This document shows positions 32,270-40,239 of a stretch of DNA of 40,239 nt, piece after piece. Position 1 is the stretch's first letter. Every line of letters begins with the position of its first letter. The stretch comes from Actinoplanes flavus (lineage in GTDB: Bacteria; Actinomycetota; Actinomycetes; Mycobacteriales; Micromonosporaceae), in NCBI RefSeq assembly GCF_017592555.1, contig NZ_JAGFNS010000050.1, forward strand, positions 1 to 40,239, in the 5' to 3' direction. Under the pieces are notes generated by a model that was not told the origin of the DNA, ran no database searches, and saw only the letters and a list, made by a program, of their open reading frames with translations. The translations under genes were made by a program, and so were the position numbers.

Positions 32270-34123
32270 TCAGGGGGTGGCGTTGGCCGGCTCGTCGCGG
32301 TATCCGCTGGCCTGCAGGGAGAACAGGTGGGCGTACCGGCCGCCGGCGCGCATCAGGTCCTGGTGGGTGCCGTGCTCGGCGACCACGCCGTCGGTGACGA
32401 CCAGGATGGTCCGCGCGTCGCGTACGGCGCTGAGGCGGTGTGAGATGAGCAGGCTGGTGGCGCCCTCCCGCAGCACCCGTAGCCTGGTGTGGATCTCGTG
32501 TTCGGCGTCGGCGTCCAGGCCCGCACTGGGCTCGTCGAGAATCAGCAGGTCACAGCCTGCCCTCGTGAATGCCCGGGCCAGCGCCAGGCGCTGCCACTGT
32601 CCGCCGGAGAGCATCACGCCGACCGCCTCGCTGTCATCCTCGGTGGCGAAGAATCGGGTCAGCAGAGTGTCGTAGCCGTCCGGCAACCGCTGGACCATGG
32701 CGTCGCATCCGGCCCGGCGCGCGGTCTCGGCGATGGCTTCCCGATCGTCGAGCGACGGCAGGTTGCCGAGACCGATGTTCTCCGCGGCGCTCAGCTCGTA
32801 CGACATGAAGTCCTGAAAGACCGCGCCGATCCGCTGCCGCAGCTCCGCCACCGGGAACTGCCGTAGGTCCACACCATCCCAGAGCACGGCCCCGTGGGTG
32901 GGGTCGTAGAAGCGGCACAGCAGTTTGACGATCGTGCTCTTGCCTGCACCGTTGAGTCCGACGAGGGCGGTCGCCTCGCCCGCGGTAATGGTGAAACTGG
33001 CGCCGCGCAGCACCCACGGCAGGGCCGGGTTGTAGCGGAACCAGACGTCGCGGAACTCGATGCCGGCGCGCAACGCCGGCACCGGCAGCACCGGCCGGTC
33101 CGGCAGGGTGGGCAGGTCCGGCGGGGCCTGGACGACATCGCGGTAGTGGATGAAGGTCAGCAGCGACTGGTGGGTGCGGGCCAGCACGTTGATCGCCGAG
33201 CCGAGGACGCCCTGCACACCGGCGACGGCGGCGGTGAACACCACGATGTCGCCCACACTCAGGTCGCCGGCGCGAGCCGCCAACACGGCCCACACCAGGC
33301 CGCCGCCGGCCACCGTGGCGGCCAGTGCGGTCAGCAGCGTCTGCACCCGCAGTTCCCGCAGGTCCAGGTTGCGGGTCCGGCGGTTGATCTTGCGAAGTTC
33401 GGCGACCATACGGGCGCCGAACAGGCCGCTGAGCCCGTACAGCCGCACCTCCTTGGCGGCGGTCACCGACGAGATCAGCTCTGCGTAGAAGGATTCCCGC
33501 CGCGACGCGTGCCCCAGCTGCAGCATCGTCTTGGCCCGGCTGCGGGACAGGGCGAGCTCGGCTCGCAGGGTCGGCAACGCGGCGACCGTCACCACGACGG
33601 CCATCCACGGGGCCATGCCGGCCAGCACCGCGACGAACCCGACGATCGTGACCGCGTTCTGGAGCAGGCTGAGACCGTTGGACACCAGCTGCGCCGGCGT
33701 GGGCGGACCATTGTTCACCGCCAGTTCCAACCGGTCCTGGAAGGCTGGGTCCTCGAAGCGGCCCAAACCGTCGAAGCGGCCGATCGCGGCGTACAGCTCC
33801 TGCTGGCCGGCCAATTGGGTGCGCCGGATCAGTTCGGCGTCGAGGTACTGACCGACCTCCGGCAGCATCGCGCCGGTCATCGTGGCTACCGCAAGCCCCA
33901 CCACGAGGATGAGCAGACCGCCGGCCGGCGCGGGTTCGGTGATCCGGTCCAGGATGGTCTTGGTGAGCCAGGCCACGGTCACCGGGACGGCGCCGGCGAT
34001 CAACGTCGTGACGGCCTGGGCGACCAGCAGCGTACGGGAGGCCCGCCAGGTCAACGCGATCGCGGCGGCCAGGAGCCGGGCCGCGCCCCGAAATCCCGGA
34101 CGGGCCGCGTCGGTGATGTTCAT
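32270..34123 (-). CDS. ABC exporter half-transporter (TM domain plus ATPase)
   Basis: The 617-residue protein has an N-terminal six-helix membrane domain (to about residue 330) and a complete ATPase: Walker A GLNGAGKST (389-397), Q-loop Q437, signature MLSGGQWQR (504-512), Walker B LLILDE (526-531), H-loop H562. It is of the MsbA/LanT-like export type and should act as a homodimer. There is no N-terminal C39 peptidase domain, so leader removal must occur elsewhere. Its ATG overlaps the tlpA-like stop (ATGA), so the two are translationally coupled. The likely cargo is the peptide encoded downstream. Confidence 0.9.
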   Translation of the reverse strand: MNITDAARPGFRGAARLLAAAIALTWRASRTLLVAQAVTTLIAGAVPVTVAWLTKTILDRITEPAPAGGLLILVVGLAVATMTGAMLPEVGQYLDAELIRRTQLAGQQELYAAIGRFDGLGRFEDPAFQDRLELAVNNGPPTPAQLVSNGLSLLQNAVTIVGFVAVLAGMAPWMAVVVTVAALPTLRAELALSRSRAKTMLQLGHASRRESFYAELISSVTAAKEVRLYGLSGLFGARMVAELRKINRRTRNLDLRELRVQTLLTALAATVAGGGLVWAVLAARAGDLSVGDIVVFTAAVAGVQGVLGSAINVLARTHQSLLTFIHYRDVVQAPPDLPTLPDRPVLPVPALRAGIEFRDVWFRYNPALPWVLRGASFTITAGEATALVGLNGAGKSTIVKLLCRFYDPTHGAVLWDGVDLRQFPVAELRQRIGAVFQDFMSYELSAAENIGLGNLPSLDDREAIAETARRAGCDAMVQRLPDGYDTLLTRFFATEDDSEAVGVMLSGGQWQRLALARAFTRAGCDLLILDEPSAGLDADAEHEIHTRLRVLREGATSLLISHRLSAVRDARTILVVTDGVVAEHGTHQDLMRAGGRYAHLFSLQASGYRDEPANATP

Positions 34124-34665
34124 GCAGGCGCCGTCGCCGGCAGCGTCTCGACGTTGCTCGTGCTGGCCCGGACCCGGCCGGAGCTGTCGAGCACGAAGAA
34201 CGACGGGAAGGCCCGGACCGAGAAGGCTTCCGGCAGGGGCCCGTCGACCTCCTGGTACACCACCCTGGCGACCGGAGACAGCGGTTGCACGAAGGGCTGG
34301 GCGCCGGCGCCGTCCGAGCCGCCGACGATCACGGCCAGGACCTGGTCCCGGTCGTCGTCGTGGGCCCGCGCCGCCGCCACGAAGTGCGGCAGGCTCTCCT
34401 GGCACGAGGCGCAGCCGACGGCGAAGAACCCGACCAGCGTACGGTCGGCCAGTTGCTCTCGGGAGACGTGGCGCCTGTCCAGGTCGACGGCGGCGAAATC
34501 ACCGACCATCGAGCCCGGCGACAACAGGGCCGGATCGTCGGAGGAATGGGCGACCGAGGCCGGCTCATTCTGTTCCCGAAGCCGACGGACAACGCCGAGG
34601 ATCAGCAGAAGATTGATGACGCTGATCACGCCGATGAATGCAATGATGGCATAGAGAAATACCAC
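34120..34665 (-). CDS. Membrane-anchored TlpA/MauD-like thiol oxidoreductase
   Basis: The 181-residue protein has one N-terminal TM helix (about residues 2-26: VFLYAIIAFIGVISVINLLL), then a linker and a thioredoxin-fold domain outside the membrane. The active site is CASC (C85, C88) in FFAVGCASCQESLPHF, and FPSFFVLDSSGRV is the usual cis-Pro strand region. Starting at GTG 34665 is supported by GGGGGGAGG four bases upstream; the frame is open further but contains a rare TTA codon and no better start. It could oxidise or shuffle disulfides in the exported peptide, taking electrons to or from the MauE-like protein. Confidence 0.85.
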   Translation of the reverse strand: MVFLYAIIAFIGVISVINLLLILGVVRRLREQNEPASVAHSSDDPALLSPGSMVGDFAAVDLDRRHVSREQLADRTLVGFFAVGCASCQESLPHFVAAARAHDDDRDQVLAVIVGGSDGAGAQPFVQPLSPVARVVYQEVDGPLPEAFSVRAFPSFFVLDSSGRVRASTSNVETLPATAPA

Positions 34666-34669
34666 CGAT

Positions 34670-34678
34670 CCTCCCCCC
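34670..34678 (-). promoter_or_regulatory. Strong ribosome-binding site deciding the tlpA-like start
   Basis: GGGGGGAGG, read on the minus strand, four bases before the GTG at 34665. It fixes the start of the thioredoxin-like gene and therefore the length of its TM anchor. Confidence 0.7.
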
Positions 34679-35023
34679 GTGGAGTCGCGGACAACCCTCA
34701 TCCGCTTGGCGAGCTCACCGCCTAAAAGATCGTTGAGCTCCGGCCCGATGGACAGTACACAATGACGAGAGTTGATGGAAACCCCCGAAGTGGGCGCGCC
34801 CCCTTCACGGGCTCTCGGTGCGTCCTCGATCACCGGGCAAGGCGTTCGGCCCTACCGATCCCCCCGGCACTGAAGGCCGCGGCCACCGGCGTGGCTCTCG
34901 TCTCCGGCTGGCGATCCGCGCGGCGCACGAGGTTGCTGGACGGCGTGGCTGGAACGCGGGACGGGCCACACGTCGCGGTAGGCCGGTATTGTCGGCATGG
35001 ACAGCGATCGCTAGGTTTCGATC

Positions 35024-35548
35024 GTGCAATACGTCGAAGTAGCCGGTAGAGCGGTACTGGTGGTCGTGTTCGCGCTGGCCCTGATCAGCAAGGTGTCCAG
35101 CAGGTCGGCCTGGGCGGCTTTCGTCGTGTCTCTCCAGCGGATGGACGTCGTCGCCAGTGCCTGGACACGGGCCGCGGCAGTCGCGACCGTTGTGGCGGAG
35201 GCGGCGATCGTCATGTTGGCTCTCGTGCCCGTCCGTCAGGCCGGCACCGTGGCATTCGTGCTCGCCGCCGGCCTGCTCGGCGCGCTGACCGCCGCCATCG
35301 CCCGGGTGATACGGCGGCGCACCGCGGTTCCGTGCCGATGTTTCGGGGCGTCCGACACGCCGCTGAGCATGCAGCACGTCGCCCGTAATCTGACGCTTGC
35401 CGTCATCGCGGTGCTGGGGCTGGCCGGTTCGCTGGCCGGTGGCGGGTTCCAAGCTCCCATGGTGGCGGTGATCGCGCTGGCCGGCGTCCTCATAGGCCTG
35501 CTCGTGACGAGGTGGGACGACCTGGCCGCCCTGATGCGTGTGCCCTGA
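35024..35548 (+). CDS. MauE-family membrane redox protein
   Basis: The 174-residue protein has four predicted TM helices (about 8-25, 50-70, 75-95, 122-140) and a final one at 146-162. It shows MauE/DoxX-like landmarks: K23 with SRSAW after TM1, E59 in the second helix, and the CRCFG motif (C104, C106) after an Arg cluster, which matches the CxCFG of PF07291. MauE works with MauD, a thioredoxin-like protein, in disulfide formation of methylamine dehydrogenase. No such enzyme is here; the neighbour is the TlpA-like gene across a 358-base divergent region, so the pair is inferred to serve the cysteine-rich peptide. Confidence 0.85.
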   Translation: MQYVEVAGRAVLVVVFALALISKVSSRSAWAAFVVSLQRMDVVASAWTRAAAVATVVAEAAIVMLALVPVRQAGTVAFVLAAGLLGALTAAIARVIRRRTAVPCRCFGASDTPLSMQHVARNLTLAVIAVLGLAGSLAGGGFQAPMVAVIALAGVLIGLLVTRWDDLAALMRVP

Positions 35549-35628
35549 GCGCCGAAAGCCCGATCGTGGCGGAGGTCGCCGGTTGCTTCTTCGCCCGGAA
35601 TCCGCTCGTTGTGCCCCTGGCCCAGGTC

Positions 35629-35653
35629 GGCGGAGCGGGCGTCCTGCTCCGCC
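35629..35653 (+). terminator. Hairpin after the MauE-like gene
   Basis: GGCGGAGC and GCTCCGCC form an 8-bp perfect stem, followed by CTTATAG, 81 bases after the stop codon. No gene lies between the stop and this hairpin. Confidence 0.5.
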
Positions 35654-35748
35654 CTTATAGACGATCCGATTTCTGCATTGTCGACGAGCGAATATCCATC
35701 ACGGTCGTCGCTGTGACGGCAATGGGATGTCGACGCTCTCCTGCTGGA

Positions 35749-36291
35749 TCAGCCTTCGTTGAACAGCACCGAACGTGCGACCGATGAGTCGCCCGTGCAA
35801 CGCAGCCTTGGCACACCTTTCTCGGCATTGTGCAGGTATTCCTCGGCGAGTTGATCTTCGTGTTTGGCGATCCACCCCGTCCAGCAGGCGGGTGAACAGG
35901 TCGGGCCAGTAAGCCTCACCGTGTTCGGCGGTGTGCTGGTGTCGGTGGGGGTGGTGTCTAGGTCTTGGTAGGTGGCCGGGTCCTGGGGACCGTGCGCGGC
36001 GGCGCATCCGGCAGGGGCGTGCGGTGAGGTGCGAGGGCGGCCGCGGTGACAGTCGCTGACCTGCCGGGTGTGGTGGGTCTGCTGGGCGGGTGTCCAGACT
36101 TGAAGGTCGTCGCGGTCGAGCAGGTCCGCGGGGAGGGTGAGCCGGTATTCGTCGGCGCGGCCGCGGCCGGCACCGGCGGCGACGAGGCGGATGAGGCCGA
36201 GACGGCGCAGTAGGGCGACGACGTCGCGGACCGTGCGGTATTCGATTTCGAGGTCGACACTGAGCCGGGCGATGCCGGGCTCGGTATCCAC
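35749..36291 (-). pseudogene. Degraded winged-helix DNA-binding protein of plasmid/integrative-element type
   Basis: The frame has a wHTH core near its start (GIARLSVDLEIEYRTVRDVV, ALLRRLGLIRLV, RGRADEYRLTLPADLLDRDD), similar to small replication- or element-linked HTH proteins of actinomycetes. Upstream, LGLYVPFPIAVIRWVDTEPG extends the match without a plausible start, and the C-terminal half is Pro/Thr/Ser-rich with a likely frameshift near 35900 (YWPDLFTRLLDG appears in another frame). I consider it a relic, though a short functional HTH protein is possible. Confidence 0.5.
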
Positions 36292-36537
36292 CCATCGAAT
36301 GACGGCGATCGGAAACGGGACATACAGGCCAAGGCGGAGCGCACAGAGTCGGTCTCTTCATTCCGTTGATTGTCATCGACAACGGCACGGTATGTGCATC
36401 GGTGCAAGTGTTGGATCCGGCACGCCGGGGCCGGATCGAATCGAATCCTCATGTCGGCTCGGGCATTCCGTCGAGTGTATCTGGTGGAGGGTCTGGCCCA
36501 ATTTGGGCGAAGAGGTGACCGGGACGAGGAGGTAGCG

Positions 36538-37698
36538 GTGAAGGCAGTGGTGTATGAGGGACCGCGGCAGGTCAGCGTCAAGGATGTTCCCGATGCGCGG
36601 ATCGAACGGCCGACCGATGTGCTGGTGCGGATAACGTCGGCGAATATCTGTGGGTCGGATCTGCATATGTACGAGGGTCGAACCGATTTCGAGCCCGGCC
36701 GGTGGTTCGGGCACGAGAATCTGGGTCGGGTGGTCGAGGTCGGCGCTGGGGTCGACAAGGTGCGGGTGGGTGACTGGGTCGTGCTGCCGTTCAACATCTC
36801 GTGCGGCCATTGCAAGAACTGCGAGCGTCAGCTGACGAACTATTGTCTGACCGCTCAGCCGGAGCCGAAGATGGCCGGTGCCGCATACGGCTTCGCCGAC
36901 ATGGGCCCGTACGGCGGCGGGCAGGCCGAGCTTCTGCGCGTGCCGTGGGGTGACTTCAACTGCCTGCGGCTGGGTGAGGACGCCGAGCAGCGCCAGACCG
37001 ATTATGTGATGCTCGCCGACATCTTCCCGACCGGCTACCACGCCACCGAGATGGCCGGTGTGCAGCCCGGAGATCAGACGGTCATCTACGGCGCGGGCCC
37101 GGTCGGGCTGATGGCCGCCCTGTCGGCGACCATCCGCGGGGCGAGCAAGGTGATGGTGGTCGACCGGCACCCCGACCGGCTGCGGCTGGCCGAGTCGATC
37201 GGCGCGATCGCCATCGACGACTCGAAGGTCGACCCGGTGCAGGCCGTTCTCGAGCAGACGATGGGACTCGGGGCGGATAACGGCTGCGAGTGCGTCGGCT
37301 ATCAGGCGCACGAGCCCGACGGCCAGGAGCAGGCCAACCTGACGATGAACCGGCTGGTCGCCTCGGTACGCTTCACCGGGAGGATCGGCAACGTCGGTGT
37401 CTTCGTCCCGGAGGACCCCGGGGCCAGTGACGAGCTGGCGAAGCAGGGCAAGCTCGCCTTCGACTACGGCATGTTCTGGTTCAAGGGCCAGCACCTCGGC
37501 ACCGGCCAGGCACCGGTCAAGAAGTACAACCGGCAGCTGCGCGACCTGGTCGCCGGCGGCAAGGCCGAGCCGTCGTTCATCGTCAGCCACGAGCTCCCTC
37601 TCGACCGGGCGCCGGATGCCTACGAGCACTTCGACAAGCGCGACGACGGCTGGACGAAGGTCGTCCTGCACCCTGAGATGGCAGGGGCAGGTGCCTGA
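36538..37698 (+). CDS. Zinc-dependent alcohol dehydrogenase, glutathione-independent formaldehyde-dehydrogenase type
   Basis: The 386-residue MDR enzyme has catalytic zinc ligands C38 and H59-E60 (ICGSDLHMYEG, WFGHENLG) and a structural zinc set C89, C92, C95, C103 (CGHCKNCERQLTNYC). The NAD-binding region is IYGAGPVGLMAALSA and VMVVDRHPDRL. The long insert YGFADMGPYGGGQAE and the final part containing PVKKYNRQL are typical of the Pseudomonas-type formaldehyde dehydrogenase group. It should oxidise formaldehyde or a related aldehyde/alcohol with NAD. The GTG at 36538 has GAGGAGGT just upstream. The DJ-1-type gene starts 1 base after its stop. Confidence 0.9.
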   Translation: MKAVVYEGPRQVSVKDVPDARIERPTDVLVRITSANICGSDLHMYEGRTDFEPGRWFGHENLGRVVEVGAGVDKVRVGDWVVLPFNISCGHCKNCERQLTNYCLTAQPEPKMAGAAYGFADMGPYGGGQAELLRVPWGDFNCLRLGEDAEQRQTDYVMLADIFPTGYHATEMAGVQPGDQTVIYGAGPVGLMAALSATIRGASKVMVVDRHPDRLRLAESIGAIAIDDSKVDPVQAVLEQTMGLGADNGCECVGYQAHEPDGQEQANLTMNRLVASVRFTGRIGNVGVFVPEDPGASDELAKQGKLAFDYGMFWFKGQHLGTGQAPVKKYNRQLRDLVAGGKAEPSFIVSHELPLDRAPDAYEHFDKRDDGWTKVVLHPEMAGAGA

Positions 37699-37699
37699 C

Positions 37700-38275
37700 A
37701 TGGCCGCAGAACTGAACGGGCGCCGGATCGCCATCCTCGCCGCCGACGGGGTGGAACGAGTCGAACTGGAGCAGCCGCGGCGCGCGCTGGACGACGCCGG
37801 CGCCCGTACCGTCGTGGTCTCCCTCAGAAGCGGCGAGATCCAGGCCCGCGATCACGACCTGGAGGACGCCGGCACCTTCCCGGTCGACCGGCTGGTCGGC
37901 GAGGTGTCGGTCGACGACTACGAGGCGCTGCTGCTGCCGGGTGGGACGGTTAACCCGGACAAGTTGCGGATGGAACCCGCCGCGGTACGGTTCGTCCGGG
38001 ACTTCGTCCGGTCGGGTAAGCCGGTCGCTGCGATCTGCCATGGGCCGTGGAACCTCGTCGAGGCCGACGTTGCACGCGGGCGCCGGCTGACCTCGTGGCC
38101 GAGTGTGCGCACCGACCTGCGCAACGCCGGTGCCGAGGTGGTCGATGAGCCGGTCGTCACCGACGGCAACATCACCACGAGCCGAGCACCCGACGACCTG
38201 CCGGACTTCTGCGAACGCATCGTGCAGGAATTCGCCAGAGCCCCGCAGCCGTCCGCCGCTGCGGGCAGGGCATGA
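37700..38275 (+). CDS. DJ-1/PfpI-family protein (glutamine-amidotransferase fold)
   Basis: The 191-residue protein has the nucleophile elbow AICHGPW (C113-H114), a conserved N-terminal Glu region (VERVELEQPRRAL) and LLLPGGTVNPDKLR. Related proteins act as glyoxalase III, deglycases or stress proteins (YhbO/PfpI type). It begins one base after the dehydrogenase stop, so the two form an operon, consistent with aldehyde detoxification. The Cys/His pair is intact, so activity is likely. Confidence 0.9.
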   Translation: MAAELNGRRIAILAADGVERVELEQPRRALDDAGARTVVVSLRSGEIQARDHDLEDAGTFPVDRLVGEVSVDDYEALLLPGGTVNPDKLRMEPAAVRFVRDFVRSGKPVAAICHGPWNLVEADVARGRRLTSWPSVRTDLRNAGAEVVDEPVVTDGNITTSRAPDDLPDFCERIVQEFARAPQPSAAAGRA

Positions 38276-38303
38276 CCTCACAAACGGAGAGCAGGCGGCC
38301 GGG

Positions 38304-39407
38304 TCACCGGCCTTCGCCGGCCCGGTCGGGTTCGGGATGGTGTCCGTAGGCGGCGGTCCGGACCGTCTCCTCGTCCTCCAGGCCGGAGCCGATCGCTCCG
38401 CCGACGGTGGCCAGGGAGCTGATGATCCAGGCGAGAGCCAGATAGTCGGTGGCGTGGGCGGGTCGTTGCAGGGTCTGTTCCAGTACGGAGGTGTCGATCA
38501 GCAGCGCCGCGGCGAGCAGTGTGCCGAGCGACAGCACGACATAGGACGCTGCTGTGGCCAGGGCGAGGGTGAGGATCGTGCCGAGGTTGAACATCCGGGC
38601 CAGCTCGGCGGGTGTGTCCCGGTCGGGTTTCTCCCACAGGTCGTGGGCGATGATCAGCCAGGCCACCAGTCCGGTCAGCGCTGACAGCATGACGATGGTG
38701 AGGCGTAAGCCGCCGAGCGCGTCGCCCATTCTCCAGATGGTGCTGTTGGTGAGCGCGATCGCGGCCGTGCCGAACGCGCCCACCAATAGTTTGGACAGGC
38801 CCAGCAGCGCGCGTCCTGGCCGGTTTGCTCGGACCATTCCGGTCAGCAATCGAGCCCGGCCGGTCCGCCGTGAGGCGACGTACCGCAGTTCGCCGGCGTC
38901 ATCCTCACCGATCACCCGTTTGATGACAGTGACCCGGCTCGGCAGGTCGGCCGGTGCCCAGCGGCCCGGCGGGTGCGGAGGGCCGGGTGCGTCGGCGAGC
39001 AAAGCCCCCACGAGATGTGGAACAGCCGCGCGGACGGTTCCCAGTTGGCTCAGGCCCAGTGCGGGCAGGGAAACCAGCGCGGCTCGGCGCCGGGTGGAGA
39101 TTTGGGCGATCAGTGGCGTCCGGCCGGTCTGCAACGGCAGATCGGTCAGGCAGATCGCGACGTGCCAGTGGTCATCGGTGCGCCGTCGGGCCAGATCGTC
39201 GAGCAGCGCCTCCGCACCGCCGTCGCGGTGCGGGGCCACCTCACCCCAGCCTTGCCGGACCGTCCATCGCACGCCGGAGTCCACCTGCTCGGCGAGCAGG
39301 TCGGCGAGCTCGGCGGCGAGGCGCGCCGTGATCCGTGCCGGGTGGTCCGGCGGAGTGGCGACCAGCCCGACGACGATCTCCCCACGATGCAGGTCGCTAT
39401 CGGTCAT
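38304..39407 (-). CDS. Hypothetical membrane protein with soluble N-terminal domain
   Basis: The 367-residue protein starts MTDSDLHRGEIVVGLVATPP, with GAGGAG five bases before the ATG at 39407. The N-terminal half is soluble (RWTVRQGWGEVAPHRDGG, WHVAICLTDLPLQ) and the C-terminal half has four to five TM segments (about 215-240, 250-270, 295-325, 340-360). I do not recognise a named family; similar proteins occur in actinobacterial stress or accessory clusters next to dehydrogenase and cyclase-like genes. It is convergent with the DJ-1 gene, 28 bases apart. Confidence 0.7.
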   Translation of the reverse strand: MTDSDLHRGEIVVGLVATPPDHPARITARLAAELADLLAEQVDSGVRWTVRQGWGEVAPHRDGGAEALLDDLARRRTDDHWHVAICLTDLPLQTGRTPLIAQISTRRRAALVSLPALGLSQLGTVRAAVPHLVGALLADAPGPPHPPGRWAPADLPSRVTVIKRVIGEDDAGELRYVASRRTGRARLLTGMVRANRPGRALLGLSKLLVGAFGTAAIALTNSTIWRMGDALGGLRLTIVMLSALTGLVAWLIIAHDLWEKPDRDTPAELARMFNLGTILTLALATAASYVVLSLGTLLAAALLIDTSVLEQTLQRPAHATDYLALAWIISSLATVGGAIGSGLEDEETVRTAAYGHHPEPDRAGEGR

Positions 39408-39665
39408 CACGGCTCCTCGCCAGCATCGGGACGCGTTGCAGTGCCTCCGCATTCCCCCTCAGTGCGTATACATGCCTCGGCCTACCGGCAATGCCGCCCA
39501 CCTTGCCGCTGATGTCGGTCGATGAGACGGCATGAGCGGACCGCCAGGAACGCCGGGGCCAGTGGCGGCCAGGGCGGTTTAGGCGTCTTCCTTGCGGGAA
39601 GGCGGATCTGGACGAGATGCGCTCCTGGTCACGGTGCGGGGGTGCGGCCAACCGCGGAGGTTCCC

Positions 39666-40160
39666 GTGACGCAAATGGCAACGCGAGAAACAGCGGACGA
39701 CAGGCAGGCCACCGTGCAGCGGCGGGGCCGCGGGCTGGGCTGGATGAGCCTTGGTTTGGGCGTGGCGCAACTGGCGGCGCCGGACAGAGTGCGCCGGATG
39801 AGCGGCGTGGACGACTCCGCGACCTCGCGGGCGGTGGTGCCGCTGGTCGGGGCGCGGGAGCTGGTCCACGCGGCCGGGCTCCTGAGGAGCCGGCGCAAGA
39901 GTGTGTGGGCGTGGACCCGGGTGGTGGGCGACGCGATGGACCTGACCGCGCTGGGGATGGCTCTCGCCCACCGGGGCGGGCGCCGCCGGCGGCGGCTGCT
40001 CGCCGTGACCGGCGCGGTAGCCGGGATCACCGTGCTGGACCTGCTGACCGCCGTACAGGCAACCCGGGCCGGGAAAGTCGCCGCCGTGCCCTCGATGGGG
40101 AGCACACCCGAAGGAGTTTCAATGACCATGTCAAGCCGCGTACGGCGTGATCGGCGGTGA
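39666..40160 (+). pseudogene. Cyclase/dehydrase-like protein truncated by an IS110 insertion
   Basis: The start is GTG 39666, with GGAGG five bases upstream. The N-terminal membrane part (GLGWMSLGLGVAQLAAPDRV, ELVHAAGLLRSRR, LAVTGAVAGITVLDLLTAVQ) matches actinobacterial proteins that usually continue into an SRPBCC cyclase/dehydrase domain. Here the frame ends about 20 residues after the membrane part, where it runs into the 3' end of an IS110-type transposase at 40131. AAGGAG-TTTCA-ATG (40111-40124) could alternatively mark the start of a separate downstream gene that the insertion destroyed. Family recall is from memory. Confidence 0.55.
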
Positions 40161-40239
40161 GGGATGGAACTCACGGCCGTCTCGCAGCAGGGCCCAGATG
40201 ACGTCGATCAGGCGGCGGGCCAGGGCGATCAAGGCTTGG
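40131..40239 (-). mobile_element. 3' end of an IS110-family transposase gene (partial at window edge)
   Basis: The minus strand reads QALIALARRLIDVIWALLRD, then GREFHPSPPITPYAA and a TGA at 40131-40133. This matches the conserved C terminus of IS110/IS1111-type transposases. The rest of the gene lies beyond the window. The element has entered the gene starting at 39666. Confidence 0.75.

Noticed and set aside
32894..34654. Long plus-strand open frame opposite the ABC exporter
   Set aside because: His/Gln/Gly-rich translation without motifs; it is the complement of a well-supported ABC gene.
34666..34833. N-terminal extension of the TlpA-like protein
   Set aside because: The frame is open but includes a rare TTA codon, has no ribosome site, and the GTG at 34665 has a very strong one and begins directly with the membrane helix.
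1..40239. CRISPR arrays, rRNA and riboswitches
   Set aside because: No regularly spaced direct repeats, no conserved rRNA segments and no recognisable riboswitch core were seen on either strand.

Overview
The window is high-GC actinomycete DNA. Strong codon bias, frequent GTG starts, many overlapping ATGA stop/start junctions and several gene types (cslA-glxA-cslZ, PF04672 methyltransferase, DUF1023 hydrolase, TPR-type regulators, Replic_Relax) suggest a filamentous actinobacterium, most likely Micromonosporaceae such as Actinoplanes or a relative. That placement is inference from gene content. It is mainly an accessory region: intact small operons alternate with frameshifted or truncated genes and relics of mobile elements. 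I see no rRNA, no convincing tRNA and no CRISPR array.

Layout. Positions 1-4.4 kb hold regulator debris, a small membrane protein, two hypotheticals (one DUF6193-like), a SAM methyltransferase and a divergent frameshifted relic. At 5.07-9.99 kb lies a tight cslA-glxA-cslZ operon (GT2 glucan synthase, copper radical oxidase, GH6 glucanase) for cell-surface glucan. At 10.1-11.75 kb a class A flavin monooxygenase is translationally coupled to a 51-residue ORF. A tnpB-only IS605/IS1341-type element follows (about 11.85-13.23 kb), abutting an HD-domain gene. At 14.0-16.5 kb are a hypothetical gene with a coupled micro-ORF, an isochorismatase-type hydrolase, and a lipoprotein behind a truncated DUF1023 hydrolase. 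At 16.6-21.5 kb are a large membrane protein with a lipase motif and a TetR/oxidoreductase divergent pair sharing a palindromic operator.

Positions 21.6-29.6 kb are heavily decayed: a Replic_Relax relic, a HAD-TPR-kinase-kinase string with broken members, a GNAT protein, a methyltransferase relic, a secreted ricin-type lectin and a dead serine recombinase. Two copies of a 36-bp element bracket most of this stretch. At 29.6-31.9 kb are a DinB protein and a second TetR with a triple operator facing a membrane protein.

The most interesting locus is at 31.98-35.55 kb: a 72-residue, six-cysteine leader-type peptide, an ABC exporter and a membrane-anchored TlpA-like thiol oxidoreductase on the minus strand, with a divergent MauE-type redox membrane protein. 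Together they look like a small system that oxidises and exports a disulfide-rich peptide. The window ends (36.5-40.24 kb) with a formaldehyde-type zinc dehydrogenase, a DJ-1/PfpI protein, a membrane protein, and a gene cut by an IS110-type transposase that runs off the right edge.
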